A program made the translations under genes and the position numbers. Of a stretch of DNA of 64,000 nt, positions 1 through 10,375 are shown in pieces (positions within the stretch are counted from its first letter, which is position 1; every line of letters starts with the position of its first letter). Source of the DNA: Strobilurus pachycystidiatus. Lineage: Eukaryota > Basidiomycota > Agaricomycetes > Agaricales > Physalacriaceae. The notes below the pieces were generated by a model. It did no database searches. It was given only the letters and a program-made list of their open reading frames with translations, and was not told the DNA's origin. Location: the NCBI GenBank assembly GCA_019915135.1, contig JAHLMK010000007.1, positions 1,550,001 through 1,614,000 of the forward strand, in the 5' to 3' direction.

Positions 1-500
1 CGAAGGCGCGTGCGACGGACGCCTAGAGTGATCATGCTCGAGCCAGAGTACCCCGCGAAGCGATAGGGACCCACAGACTGTCTCGCTTCTATGCGGGCAC
101 AGTAGATGGTGACAAGATGGGCGACGCGAGTCATGGGTGTTTCGTCGGTGATCAGAGCAGAGTTCCAGGACAGCGTAGACATAGGATCAGGCTTGGACGA
201 ACGTCGTCGTGAAATGTGATCATGTTGGGATGGTTGCCGACGCGTGCATGAGGGGAGAACTCGCGTTGCTGGACAGATTTACCTCGGGGGCCAGGCTCGT
301 GCTTGTGCATGCACTTGACGGCGTAAAAATAAGTTGAAATGTGGTTGTAATAGGGATCCTCGTCGGTCGATGCGGTGTCGTGTGCTCGGTGAACCTCTCG
401 AGTCTCCATAGGCGCCAGCGCCGAGACTCTCGGAGAAATGTGAACGGTGATTGACGAGGGACCTGCCACGGAAGTCGGGAAGATCGCCTTTGCGCGGCAT
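1..500 (-). pseudogene. Decayed Ser/Thr protein kinase N-terminal fragment, cut by the window edge
   Basis: Reading leftward from an ATG near 500, one frame gives a kinase glycine-rich loop (SLGAGAYG). A different frame then gives VHRAHDT, YAVKCMHKH (the VAVK lysine motif) and HPNMITFHDDV, the usual region after helix C. A third frame gives CPG followed by SALITDE, matching the hinge and following region of fungal kinases. These pieces are collinear but lie in different frames: about 7 bases separate GAYG from the VHRAHD frame, and a second shift falls after CPG. No introns with proper borders explain such tiny offsets. The family is established knowledge; the call that the gene is dead is inference, because assembly errors could also produce the shifts. 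The catalytic HRD and DFG parts would lie beyond position 1. Confidence 0.55.
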
Positions 501-692
501 GGCGGAGGACTAGACAGTAATGTTCAAGTAGACTGTCAAGCCGAGGGCTGATCGCGAGGCTTGCCCAAATGGGACTAGCACCGAGACCGAATATGGATAT
601 TATTAATCAAGATCGGCCTCAAATGCTTGGGGTTAGGGTTGTGACTCTGTCTATTCAATGGCCATCATTCACGATGTACTGACCGCGCTGCC

Positions 693-1940
693 ATGAACTC
701 GTGGGACGTTGATTTTCTGAGCCCAGCGCCCTCCTCGAGCGGAGTGAAAAGGGCGCTCATCATCCTGAATCAGCCGTTCTCACAGACTTTGCTTAATCGT
801 CTCTGGAACTCTTGTCAGTGGAAGTACTGTGCAGATGGCGGCGCCAACAGGCTACATGATACCGCCAATCCCAAGGACAAGTAAGTTGATTACTTCTGTG
901 GGCAACTTTGAGACTGAGGGGCGATAGATACCTGCCCGACGCTATCATTGGGGACTTGGATTCAATAAGGAACGATGTGAGGGATTATTATTTGCGTCAG
1001 GTGTGTCTCATTGGTCACTGGTGCGCGTAGCACCCATCTAATCCTCTCACAGGGTGTTCCCGTGAAGGAGGACGGCGATCAATACTCCACTGACTTGATG
1101 AAGTGTATGAATGCCATTACAGAGCGGCAAGGAGACGAGGTATGCCAAGTACAATTACGTTTTCGCAATCGCGCATTGAAATGCATCTATCAAGCAATGG
1201 CAAGTAATACTCCTTGGCGGACTTGCCGGTCGCTTGGATCAGACCATCCATACGCTCTCCTACTTGCACAAACTTCGCAAGGATAAATCCAAACGCGTCT
1301 TTGCTGTAACGGATGATAATCTAGGCTGGGTTCTTGACAGTGTGACTATATCAGCTCTATATTCTTGGGCAGAAAATTCTGAACCCGACTTATAGGGCGA
1401 ACATACCATCAAAGTTGACCACACCACCTGGGGAAAGACGTGCGGGCTTCTCCCAGTGGGCGTCGAGTCGACTATTCTCACGACAACTGGTCTGGAATGG
1501 AACCTCAGTAAGATCCCCCATCCTTCTCTGTTCCATCTATAATTCACAGGCATCTACTTGCAGCGGACCATCCTTCATCATTCGATGGCCTCGTCTCAAC
1601 GTCAAACCACCTCGTGCGCGAGATAGACACCGTCTATATCAAAACGAGCGCCCCCATCTGGTGGACAGTCGAGCTTCACGTCGAGATCAATGTCCTGTAC
1701 TTTGCTGGTGCCCTTACAGCAGCAGGAATCTCAGAAGAGCTGATCCCCATACCAATGACGGGCTTCATGTTGTCGAGTTTGCGCGATGTTCTCGTCTCGC
1801 GGCACCCTAGCTCCGGATTGGACACAGTTCTCGAGAACGTCCAATGGAGTGTGAATGCGGAAATGGTAGAAAACCTATGGACGTGTGAACTCGCAGAGGG
1901 GGCGGAAGTCGCTGTGATATGTCCGGTATCTGGAGGATAG
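693..1940 (+). CDS. Thiamine pyrophosphokinase fused in frame to a MoaD/MOCS2A-type sulfur carrier
   Basis: Six exons (693-880, 928-1000, 1053-1139, 1195-1341, 1396-1507, 1564-1940) join to 984 nt, an exact multiple of three, giving 327 residues. Residues 1-240 carry thiamine pyrophosphokinase hallmarks: LIILNQPF, CADGGANRL, IGDLDSI, LLGGLAGRLDQTIHTLSYL and the C-terminal SAPIWWTVEL. This enzyme makes thiamine diphosphate from thiamine and ATP in the cytosol. With no stop or in-frame ATG, the last exon then continues for about 85 residues that resemble MoaD/MOCS2A, the small subunit of molybdopterin synthase. This part starts VEINVLYFAGAL, has a conserved AVICPVSGG end, and finishes exactly on the Gly-Gly that is thiocarboxylated in that family. 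The divergent upstream kinase fragment is unrelated. The joined exons and frame are seen directly. That the product is one bifunctional polypeptide is inference; a separate transcript for the carrier is possible. Confidence 0.85.
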
Positions 1941-2025
1941 GTGAACGCTAGACTGGCGATGTATAGCTAGTGGTACAGTGGTATAATCAGATATGTAGTC
2001 GTAAAAATCCTGGGATGTTCCGTTA

Positions 2026-3308
2026 TCAGAGTCTTTTTACTCCCAGATCAGGCTCTAACGCCGCGAGAAAGTCATCTGCTGCGTCGGACGGAGGCAATGT
2101 CTTCTCCATCTGTTCCACTTGCTCGAAAGGATCCCTGACCGGGACTGACGCAGTGAAGACTGCCGGAGGAGACGGCGGCGGCGGCGGCGCAGCACCCGAG
2201 GAAGACGGCGGCGGCGGTATTCCTTCAGAGGGGGGTGGTGTATTCTTCTTTCTCCGCTTCCGAGCCAAGACGGCTGCCCTCCTTTCCTCTGTCTCCCTCT
2301 TTCTTTTGTCAGCCGATGTCGATGTCGCCGTCGTGTTCGAAGCTTCCGCCGACATCCCTTCCACCTTCATGTCCACAGCGCCGGCCGCACGCCGGTTCTG
2401 GATAGTTTCACTATGCGCATCCTTGAGTTGCTGCTGTTCGTCTAGTCGAGATTGCTTGTTCCGGCTCAAGGTGTAATTCAACGGGCCCTTCTCTCGGTTG
2501 TCTCCACTGGGGTCGTAGTAATGATCGAGGGGTTGCTCGGAATCCTTGAGGTCTTTCTGTATTTGTTGTTTACGCTCTTCGGATTGAGTGTAGGTGGGGA
2601 AGTAGCCATTCGGGTTCCATATCACACTGAATACTGCATCAGAATCATACTCCAATGTTAGTGTAAGAGAGATGGACGAACTCTGCATTGTCAATTTCCT
2701 CGTCCATCTTGGCGAGAACGTGTCGAGGTGCGTCCGAACGACGACTGCGCTTCGTACGGCCAAATTCGTCTTCGTATTCGATTATTGGATCGTCTTCCTG
2801 TCTGAGAATGAGATGACTGCTGCCCTAGAGACCACCGAGATAACGCACCGTGGGCACTGTCAGCGATTCGTCTTCTTCGTCGCTATCATCCCCCCGCAAG
2901 CCGCCCGGCTTCAAGTCAAAGTCCACAGACAGCTCGCTGATTTGCGCTTCAGTCAGCCCAGCGGTCTTCCCTTCCGCCAACTGGTTATACATCTTCGTCT
3001 TTGCCTCTATCTTAGCGCGACCGTAATCGACAAAGCGGTTGTCGACCGGTTCAAGGTGCTCAAGATCCCTTTTCGCACGGCCCTTGACCCCTTTCTTGCT
3101 GCTGTCGCGCGCCCATCTCGGTTTCTAAGAGAACTGAGCCACGGAGTTGAGGGGTAAAGCGCAAACTGACCTTATCCGGTCGACTGGCAACCACCTTTAT
3201 AGGCTCTGCCGCCTTCTTCGCGTCGAGCACTTTCTTCGCCACCTCCGCTGTAAGATCCATGAATGAGCTTGCGCTGACGCCCTTGGCTCTAGCCCGAGAT
3301 GAATGCAT
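2026..3308 (-). CDS. CCDC174-like coiled-coil protein
   Basis: The start at 3308 (MHSSRARAKG) is preferred over an in-frame ATG at 3362, because the family pattern ASSFMDLTAEV lies close behind it. Spliced exons follow the family order. There is a KPRWARD motif (compare KPSIW), RAKRDLEHLEPVDNRF, and KIEAKTKMYNQLAEG followed by LSVDFDLK. The glycine-arginine motif IIEYEDEFGRTKRSRR comes next, then a helical segment NPNGYFPTYTQSEERK, a GPLNYTLSRN element and a lysine/arginine-rich stretch. A proline-rich tail with runs of PPPP ends the protein. Introns include 3125-3170 on the plus coordinates, and others near 2830-2870 and 2640-2690. The human relative CCDC174 is a nuclear protein linked to the exon junction complex; a similar nuclear role here is inference. 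The C-terminal quarter is low complexity. Confidence 0.7.
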
Positions 3309-3329
3309 TGAAGCAACCCCTGATATGGT

Positions 3330-3735
3330 GATCGACCGGCGACCGCTTCCGAATGCGGCCAAAATATCCTGCTCATATTTTGCTCCTTTTGCTGCCAGTT
3401 GGCGGGGTTCTTACGCCTGATTCCACGCTGGTTAGTGATTGATACTTCTACTCGCTTTGTAGTGGGGCACCGTTGAAAACATATAAGAAGCAGAGGTATA
3501 GTGCATGCTGAACGAGAGTAGACCCGGCGGCATCTCGGTAACGATCGGACCCGACGCCCAATTGCCTTTCTAGGCCATGACTTGACGCATCTATGATCTT
3601 TCTCTTCACCTCCGCCTCGACATATCCCTGAAGTCTGGCATTTTCGACCCAAAATGTTGATTCCGATAGCAGAAATACTATTTCAACCTCTAACAATGTC
3701 ATATCGCACCTCAAAACAATCTGTGGCCGGTCCAT
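3330..3735 (-). CDS. Possible small hypothetical protein with a coiled-coil-like segment
   Basis: An ATG at 3735 opens a 95-codon frame containing ENARLQGYVEAEVKRKIIDA, which looks helical and heptad-like. A plausible intron (donor gttttc near 3482, acceptor before 3420) would join it to RGIRRKNPANWQQKEQN, giving an end close to the start of the neighbouring CCDC174-like gene on the same strand. I do not recognise the family. Neither the start nor the exons are secure, and the segment could instead be leader sequence of the downstream gene. Confidence 0.25.
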
Positions 3736-4158
3736 CTGCCAGGGATCTCGGGCTGTAGCCGCTAGTCAATGAAATATGGACAGGGTGTAGCTCGTTGCTC
3801 ACAGCCCTCTGCTACTGGTGATTCTGGCGTCTCGCAATTTACACAGGTATGCTACTTTGGTGTTTGGGAGGTCCCATGATGTATCATACAGCCATACAGC
3901 ACGCGGCTCAGCGGGCATACTCGTCCGCCTGGACGTAGACTTGGTCTCTCTCTGGTAGTTTCGGTCACAACATCCCGCGACGGCTTTACAAGGCTTTCCG
4001 TCTTTCCCCGTTTTGGGCGAATATGGGTCATGAAACTAGGTAATAAGTACGTTGTTTCAGTGCGCGCCAAGGCGAACCAATTCCTTAAAGATGGAGGTCC
4101 ACCGATACCTGTCTCCAAACTTTCAAGGCCCTGCTTCCGCCTCTCTGACGTAGCTAAA
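3736..4158. other. Intergenic, divergent promoter region
   Basis: This stretch lies between the minus-strand hypothetical gene and the plus-strand secreted protein. I see no convincing coding sequence, repeat or RNA in it. Confidence 0.4.
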
Positions 4159-5063
4159 ATGCTCTCCAAGTCTATTCTTCTAGCTGCGCTTACGATTCCT
4201 TGTCTTGCCTGGATCGAATATGATATCAATGTACCCAACGGAAACCATCTGGTTGGCGTCTTTCTTTTTGGATTTTCATAACTCTGACATGTTCGAAGAA
4301 TGGCCTTGAGTACCGAGATGGTGGCGAATATGGATGGCAGTCCGTTCCCAGTGATATGGGCCCATTCACCATTGGGGGAGCTTACAGCCCTTCCAAGGTC
4401 GGTTGGAGGTATGCACTTACTGCGTTCTTCTTTGCCGGGGGGCTAAACATAACACGGAAGACTGGCTAGCGAAGGCGATACGTCTGCCATCATCTATGAA
4501 TATAACGAGTCTGCTGTTCCGCTCCTGGTCAATTCGAACGAGGGTTCAGTCGACATGAAAGTATTCTGGATTCATACTATTGATCAGAACTATCCCACCG
4601 ACGCTAGTGCTGAAAGCGCCGTAGTCAAGCGTGATGTATGGTGAGTCCCCGATCTCTGTTCCGAGGCTTCATCTCCTGAGGAACATCCTCTTAGGGACCA
4701 TGGCACTTTCGTTCAGCTGCCATTCCAGAATCGGGTTCTTACAGTTAACAATATTGCTTGCAATCTTGGGATGTCTCTGACTCTCGAGATCCGGGACGCT
4801 CACGGCGGATATGAGTTCTTAACCGGGACAGACTATGTTGCATATTCTCTGCCGGACGCCTTTCCGATCACTGCCACAGTCACTGCTACACAGTACGCGA
4901 CTAATGTCGATCTTTACATCACCGGCGACGAACCGATTCTGTACGCGTTGGGAGACGGGATCGGTACGTATCCTGCGACTGTTGCATACAAAAAAGCTCA
5001 TGTTTTGCAGTCCCTACCGTCACGACAAAATACAACCTCGAGATCCAAGTTTGCCCTGATTAG
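4159..5063 (+). CDS. Small secreted protein with a Kex2-type site, family not recognised
   Basis: The ATG at 4159 opens a signal peptide (MLSKSILLAALTIPCLAW), which is why it is preferred over the in-frame ATG at 4030. Later exons read NGLEYRDGGEYGWQSV, then a segment ending VVKRDVW, then WDHGTFVQLPF through a long exon to GDGI. The last exon is VPTVTTKYNLEIQVCPD and stops at 5063. The KR before DVW is a possible Kex2 processing site. There is no GPI-like tail or transmembrane segment, so the protein is probably released outside the cell. The first intron is the least certain, since its best donor (gtaccc) is weak. I do not recognise the family; aromatic and glycine-rich blocks suggest a beta-rich fold, which is only an impression. 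Confidence 0.55.
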
Positions 5064-6030
5064 AGTACATGCAGCTACACTTTCAAGAACAGACATTCTT
5101 GCATGCAGAACATGCTTTGTAACATACGACACCGAGTCAAATATAGACACATAGCGGCAAAGGTTGCCCGCTCTCTGACATCAAATGACATTCTGAAAAA
5201 ACCGCACTGACTCCCGGTACCGGTGCCATATGCAGCTGCTCTCAAAGAAGAATGCATTCTTCAAGATTGCTTAGAGCCTATGAACTTCGCACACACATAT
5301 TGTGCCCCCTCTACAGACACTGCGCGTACTCCTCAGTGACATCAAGTTAGTCCTGGCATCATCTGAATGATCAAGCTAGCTGCATTGCGGGCCCAGTTGT
5401 TTGGATGTGAGATTTGACTTTTTCATGATCTGTAGCGGCAACTCAATAATACAGTATATTCATTGCGCGTCAAGAGAATCGGTGCCTTTGGAAGTCGGGT
5501 GCGCGCCTGTGGCGGCGGGAACGACACAACCATTGCCAAATTCCTGCTACTTATTAGTAGGTCTTATAGCAGAACCGATTTCAGGGAAAGTGCCCTAATT
5601 TAGTAAATTTACCCGCCTCTGGCTCTGAGTCACGTGCCCCGCAGCCGTCTACGCCTTCGTGGGGGGGTGGGCAACAACTTTCCCACGTCAGCTTTTGTTT
5701 ACGAACCAAACAAACTATGACGTAGTTTTCCTTATTGAGTTCTAATTCGTCCAAAGGTGGCAATTCGCCTTATCGAGGAATTCATTCTCACGTTCGGTCC
5801 GGGTTAAAAAGCGCGTTGCTGGACCAAGTGCTGGACAGCTGAATAGTACAGTAGGTCGGCATTTACTTGTACTGTACTCAATGCTCAAGATACAAAAACC
5901 TCAAGGCATGTTCAAGAGCAGCTTATCATTTGCTGGCAAGGCTGTTGTGGGCGTCGTGGCTGTCATGCAGTCCAATTTCTATAACAGTGTAAGAATGACT
6001 AGACGAAGGTTTCTTAAAATTCACGGGCGA
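5064..6030. other. Gene-poor stretch, nothing identified
   Basis: Only short spurious frames occur here. The composition is mixed, and I see no coherent protein similarity or repeat. Confidence 0.35.
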
Positions 6031-6080
6031 AAAAACATGAGCTGGCGGCGCGGCTTCGCCGCGCCGCCGAGCGATATGTT
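6031..6080. repeat. Perfect GC-rich hairpin with AT-rich outer arms
   Basis: Positions 6044-6068 form an exact inverted repeat: an 11-base arm ggcggcgcggc, a 3-base loop ttc, and the exact complementary arm. Outside it, aaaaacat on the left and atgttttt on the right are also complementary, so the whole structure can extend to about 50 bases. It sits about 30 bases left of a TIR element. It could be a terminator-like hairpin or a transposon-end hairpin; no evidence decides between these. Confidence 0.7.
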
Positions 6081-6099
6081 TTTGAGCCTTTCGAACCTG

Positions 6100-6818
6100 T
6101 TATTCTATGGAAAGGTGGCAGCGACAAACTCCTTCCTTATGGAGAAACTGCTTCTTTGATGTCCTGCGCTTCGGAACGCGTCACCGACGCCTCGAAACGA
6201 GCAAGGCGGACGGACTTGTCATTTCTAAGATATTTGCGGGACACAGAAAGGATGCAGTACCAAGGATGCAGTGCCATAGATTAGTGAGTACATGCAGAAC
6301 AGCATTGAATCTCTTGTAGCTACAATGTACACTTTGCACCCGACTTCCTGTCCCCATAGTTGGGAGCCAACTCCACTAAGTAGTCTCTCACCAAGGCAAG
6401 AGGAGGGGGAAAGATCAAGGCAGCCATGCAGGAGGGGGAAAGATCAAGGCAGCCATGCAGGAGTAGCGCCACAAATAATATTTAGCGAATCGGAAGTCAA
6501 GACCTCGAGGTAAAGTATGCTTTGGGTCTTTGACATCACTTGCGCAAGTAAGGCGGCGGCCCAATTGCAACAGTCACTATGCCGCGCGCAATAGTGTTCA
6601 ACCTTTCTCTGCCTCTGGATGGCTGTGTGTACCTGTACATATTCTGACTGTAGACGCAAGAAATGTATAGTATGGTCAGTCCGAGTGAACTGAAAATGAC
6701 AAGTCCGTCCGCCTTGCTCGCTTCAAGGCGTCGGTGACGCGTTCCGAAGCGCAAGACATCAAAGAAGCAGATTCTCCGTAAGGAAGGAGTTTGTCGCTGC
6801 CACCTTTCCTTATTCTAC
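6100..6818. mobile_element. Non-autonomous Mutator-like (MULE-type) TIR element
   Basis: The arms at 6109-6224 and 6694-6809 are inverted copies of 116 bp differing at about five positions (roughly 96% identity). The element is flanked by TTATTCTAT at 6100-6108 and TTATTCTAC at 6810-6818, a 9-bp target duplication with one mismatch. Long TIRs with a 9-bp duplication are the known signature of Mutator-like elements. The 469-bp interior has no transposase frame, so it would need enzyme from elsewhere. The high arm identity suggests a fairly recent insertion. The superfamily assignment is inference from structure. Confidence 0.65.
6401..6458. repeat. Exact 29-bp tandem duplication inside the TIR element
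   Basis: Units 6401-6429 and 6430-6458 are identical, and the first five bases of a third unit follow. The unit is purine-rich (aggagggggaaagatcaagg...). It lies in the interior of the MULE-like element and probably arose by slippage. Confidence 0.85.
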
Positions 6819-7971
6819 CAGAACACGCGGTTGGCGCTGAACAGTCTCGAGCCCAGATGTGTGTCATCATCAGGGAATTGTTCGGACCGGATTGGCGATG
6901 TGACTTCTGTCAAGTCTCCGCACTCAATGAGCTCTTGAATCGAAGTATATTCTCTGCTATTGCCGTGAAGGTGGAAAGCATTACCGTGATGGTTCAAAAA
7001 GTAAGTAGCAGGCCCTGCCGGACCCGGCCCTACAACCAGTTATTTGGTAGCACTACGGTTTTACGGCGCTAGCCGAGTTACGTCATCTTCCCTCAGCTTT
7101 TCGTGTATTCCTGGTGTGAATTCTTACCACTATGGCACCGAAAACGGTCCATCCGCATCTGCGGACAACTCTCGCCTCCGCCGAGCATTCTGTGCGAGAC
7201 AAGCTTACCTGATTGCGTACGCTAGTACAATTGGAACCGGCCTCTTCACAAGCAAGTCCTCTCCCTAGAGACTCCCTGGCGCATGGCGGTCCCGCGAGCA
7301 TCCTGATATGTTTCAGTCATGACAACCACTCAGCACCGTGCTTTATTCCTCCTGTAATTATGGGCCATTGACCAAGACCATAGCAGACTCGAGCGAGGGA
7401 CTTCCACCGACCGCTTAAAGACTAAAGTCTGTCTTACTTATCCCGTTCCATGTGAAGAAGAGCGCCCAATCGCTGGAGAAGTCACTTCATACAAGACAGT
7501 TTTCGGGACTGCTCGAATGCGCTGGCCGCGCTCGGGCCGCGCTCACGGATGCCCTCGATGTGTGTTGGATGTGTGTGCTCTTCTTAAAATGCGCCGTGAG
7601 GGCGATTGAAGCTCGGAGGACTGCCCGTATGTCAGATCACCTCAATGACAGACGGTCTACTTCCCATCCCTCCGAATGTTCATTCTTTCCGTACCAGCGT
7701 ACCGTCGAGAACTCTCATCTGGGGAAATATTAATCCACCTGCACTGCGGCCTCTAGATTGTCCATCACTAATAAGCAATGGCGAAATCGACGAACCGGAT
7801 CATCAGCTAAGCGAACTGCTCCATCACGGTTAGGAAGCATTACAGGATCTTCGGACACTGTCCGACTGATTAGTACAAGGTTTACACCAGTTCATCTTAG
7901 TATGGACTTCCATCACTCTAGGTATCGATTATCTTGCGTCAATCCCATCTGACCATCTGTCAATGCTGGAG
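6819..7971. other. Gene-poor stretch upstream of the SDR gene
   Basis: I find no frame with recognisable protein similarity and no further repeat arms. Short open frames near 7044-7268 and 7452-7833 have no coherent motif and are left out. Confidence 0.35.
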
Positions 7972-7980
7972 TATATAATA
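7972..7980 (+). promoter_or_regulatory. TATA-like box of the SDR gene
   Basis: The sequence tatataata lies about 55 bases before the ATG at 8036, a plausible spacing for a fungal core promoter. Nothing else tests it. Confidence 0.45.
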
Positions 7981-8035
7981 AGGTCGACCAAATTCGCACG
8001 AATCTTCACATCCCCATCCCACCCTGGGCCTCACA

Positions 8036-9285
8036 ATGCCCAAGATTGCTCTAATCACCGGTGCCGCGCAAGGACTAGGCGAAATCATTGCTCGACGTCT
8101 CTTCAAGGATGGATACTCTGTCGCTCTCAACGATCTTCCTTCCCGGACGGCAGATCTCGAAAGCCTCGCGAAAGAACTCGGCTCTGCGACTGTCGTAACT
8201 GGAGACGTTTCGAATGAAGAGGATGTCAAGACAATGATAGCAAAGACTGTGGAAAGCCTCGGCAGTCTAGACGTCGTCAGTTCATTCTGCTCGGATTTCC
8301 TGAATACTGGCGTCCTTAACAGCCTCTCAGCTCGTGGCTAACGCCGGTGTCGCTATTGGCAAATTCTTGCTTGACAGTACGTATACGTGATGGAAAGGGC
8401 TGCTTCACTCCAACCTTTGATCAGCTACGACGGAGGATTGGGACCGCATGTCGAGTATCAATGGGCGGGGGACGTTCCTTTGTTATAAGTACGCGGCTGA
8501 GCAAATGATCAAGCAAGGACTAGGCGGTGTCATTGTTGGCGCCTCTTCTATCGCAGGCAAACAAGGTGAGAAATCATCAATCAATCGCTCCTGTCTCCGT
8601 ATTCACAGTGTGACTTCAAGGCTTTCCTGGTGTCGGAGCATACGGTTCGTCAAAGTGGATGGTTCGGGGTCTGACGCAGACGGCTGGTTTGTTGCATGTC
8701 CGGAGGTCGTGGGTCGGCTACTCATCAGCGTCGGTGCAGCTAAGGAATGGGGTCCACACGGTATCAGAGTCAATGCCTACGCGCCTGGTCCGTATTCCTC
8801 CCTCTCATGAAAAATGTGTTTGGCGTTAAGAAGTTGGACAGGTGCTGTCTATTCTGACATGAGTGCGACCTCCCCAATGTTTTGGGATACCTGAGCCTCG
8901 CTCATCCTGTCTTAGTGGATAAATTGGCCAAAGATCTCGGATACAGCGATATTGAGGCGTACAAAGAAGCCGTAAGCATGTCTATAATCTCAACGGCCAG
9001 CTGAAAATTGTACAATATGCGTAGGACGCTCATAACATTCCTCTGGGCCGTATGGTTAGTGCGGACGATGTCTCCAACACCGTCGCATACCTTGTTTCCG
9101 ATCAGGCTTCATTCATCACCGGTGAGTACCCTGTATCGTCAATCTTGTACAGAGCATTCTCACTACAATACAACTGGGTATACAGGTCAAACTGTAAGCT
9201 TCATGTCGTTCTTTCTTCACCTATCCTCATTCATATTCCCTGGAACTTGAAGATATCGATCAACGGAGGACAGTTCTGCGAATGA
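8036..9285 (+). CDS. Classical short-chain dehydrogenase/reductase, diacetyl/acetoin reductase-like
   Basis: The protein begins MPKIALITGAAQGLGE, which carries the TGxxxGxG dinucleotide loop. It continues to GDVSNEEDV, VANAG (the NNAG position), the serine motif VGASSIAG and the catalytic YGSSK. These are followed by GIRVNAYAPGAV, the usual region after the active site. The end reads DQASFITGQT and ISINGGQFCE before the stop at 9285. About nine exons are needed, several very small; one carries just the codons for GQT around 9186-9193. The length of roughly 255 residues is normal for the classical family. Such enzymes are cytosolic NAD(P)H-dependent oxidoreductases; the substrate cannot be read from the sequence, and diacetyl/acetoin is only the closest recognisable subgroup. 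A decayed copy follows immediately downstream. Confidence 0.85.
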
Positions 9286-9384
9286 TTCATTCTCAAAATA
9301 TACGAATTGATACTCCAGTAGTCTTAGTAGCTCTCAATGTTTCTGACGTGAAAAGGTATCCTCAGTCAATCGACTAGCGTCGAG

Positions 9385-10375
9385 GACTTTGAAGGCGCCA
9401 CCGCATATACCCGGATTTTGCATCGTTACAGAAGTTCATTGACTGTTCTAAGCTGCTATCGAATGAAGTGAATGTCGAGGTAACAAAGTTCAAGTGAGCG
9501 AGTCTGTTTAATTCTGCACACGAGGCCTGAACGTCCTTCAGCTCGTGGTCCATGCCGGTGTTCCCTTTGGGAAGCTCTTGCTTCACGTACGGTTTCGATT
9601 TCTGCCAGTGCTTTGTCAGATAGAAAATGGTTATCTTTGATCTAGCTACAACTTCAGAAGAATGGGATCGCTTGTCAAGATTCACTAGGAACGTTCATCT
9701 GCTACGACTACTGGAACGCGGCAGAGCAGATTCTAGAACAAGGGCGGGGTGGTGTGTCGCAGGCAAGCAGGTTAAGAGAGTACGGTCACTCACGTAGTAC
9801 ACGCAGGTGACTGGATCCAGATCGCTGTGCGAGGCATGGAGCATACGACTCGACTCGACGCGATGGATGATTATTGACACAGTTTGCTGGTTTTTTACGT
9901 GTTGCAGTCAGTCGAGGTTAATTCTCCAATTATATGCGCAGCCGCGAAGTAGGCCTCACACGACATCACACTGGCAGTCACTGCCTACGCACCCTGTGAA
10001 TATATAGACTTTGTTGAGAGAAGGTGATATTGTCGAAGAGGCGTTGGATAGGACCTGTCGACTCCGACATGAGTGAGTTCTCGCTGATGTCCTCTGGGTG
10101 TTGCTCGTTAGATGTGATTGTAAGTCCAGGGTTCCGAGTCCTGAGTCGAGGCGTATCAAGAACGTGTTCGTATAGAAAACGAGCAAGCATCTTCACGATG
10201 GATCTGACGCAGAGGCTGATCCCAACGACTAAGACTTCTACAGGATCTCGTATGGTCAATCTGCCACCTTTTCTCCCAAGTACCTTGTATCCGATCAGGC
10301 TTCCTTCATCACCGTTGAGCCCTCTGAGTTGTCAATGTACGAAGCTTTGCTAAAACCGATGTTACAGGCTAGTCT
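9385..10375 (+). pseudogene. Decayed tandem copy of the upstream SDR gene
   Basis: Nucleotide blocks match the intact gene in order: around 9462 (tcgaatgaag), 9531-9600 (agctcgtgg...ccggtgt, the VANAG exon) and 9650-9770 (the TTEDWDR to GRGTF region). They continue at 9945-9995 (the GIRVNAYAP region), near 10048 (ctccgacatgagtg) and 10280-10320 (gtatccgatcaggctt). The original exon frames are broken by stops and indels, and the YGSSK region is not preserved. The copy lacks the first exon, which encodes the nucleotide-binding loop. The duplication is seen directly; loss of function is a safe inference. Confidence 0.75.

Noticed and set aside
2026..2763. Single continuous minus-strand protein starting at 2763
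   Set aside because: The first part is an exon read in the wrong frame plus an intron. Splicing to DVIWNPNGYF restores the CCDC174-like order, so the ATG at 2763 is not a real start.
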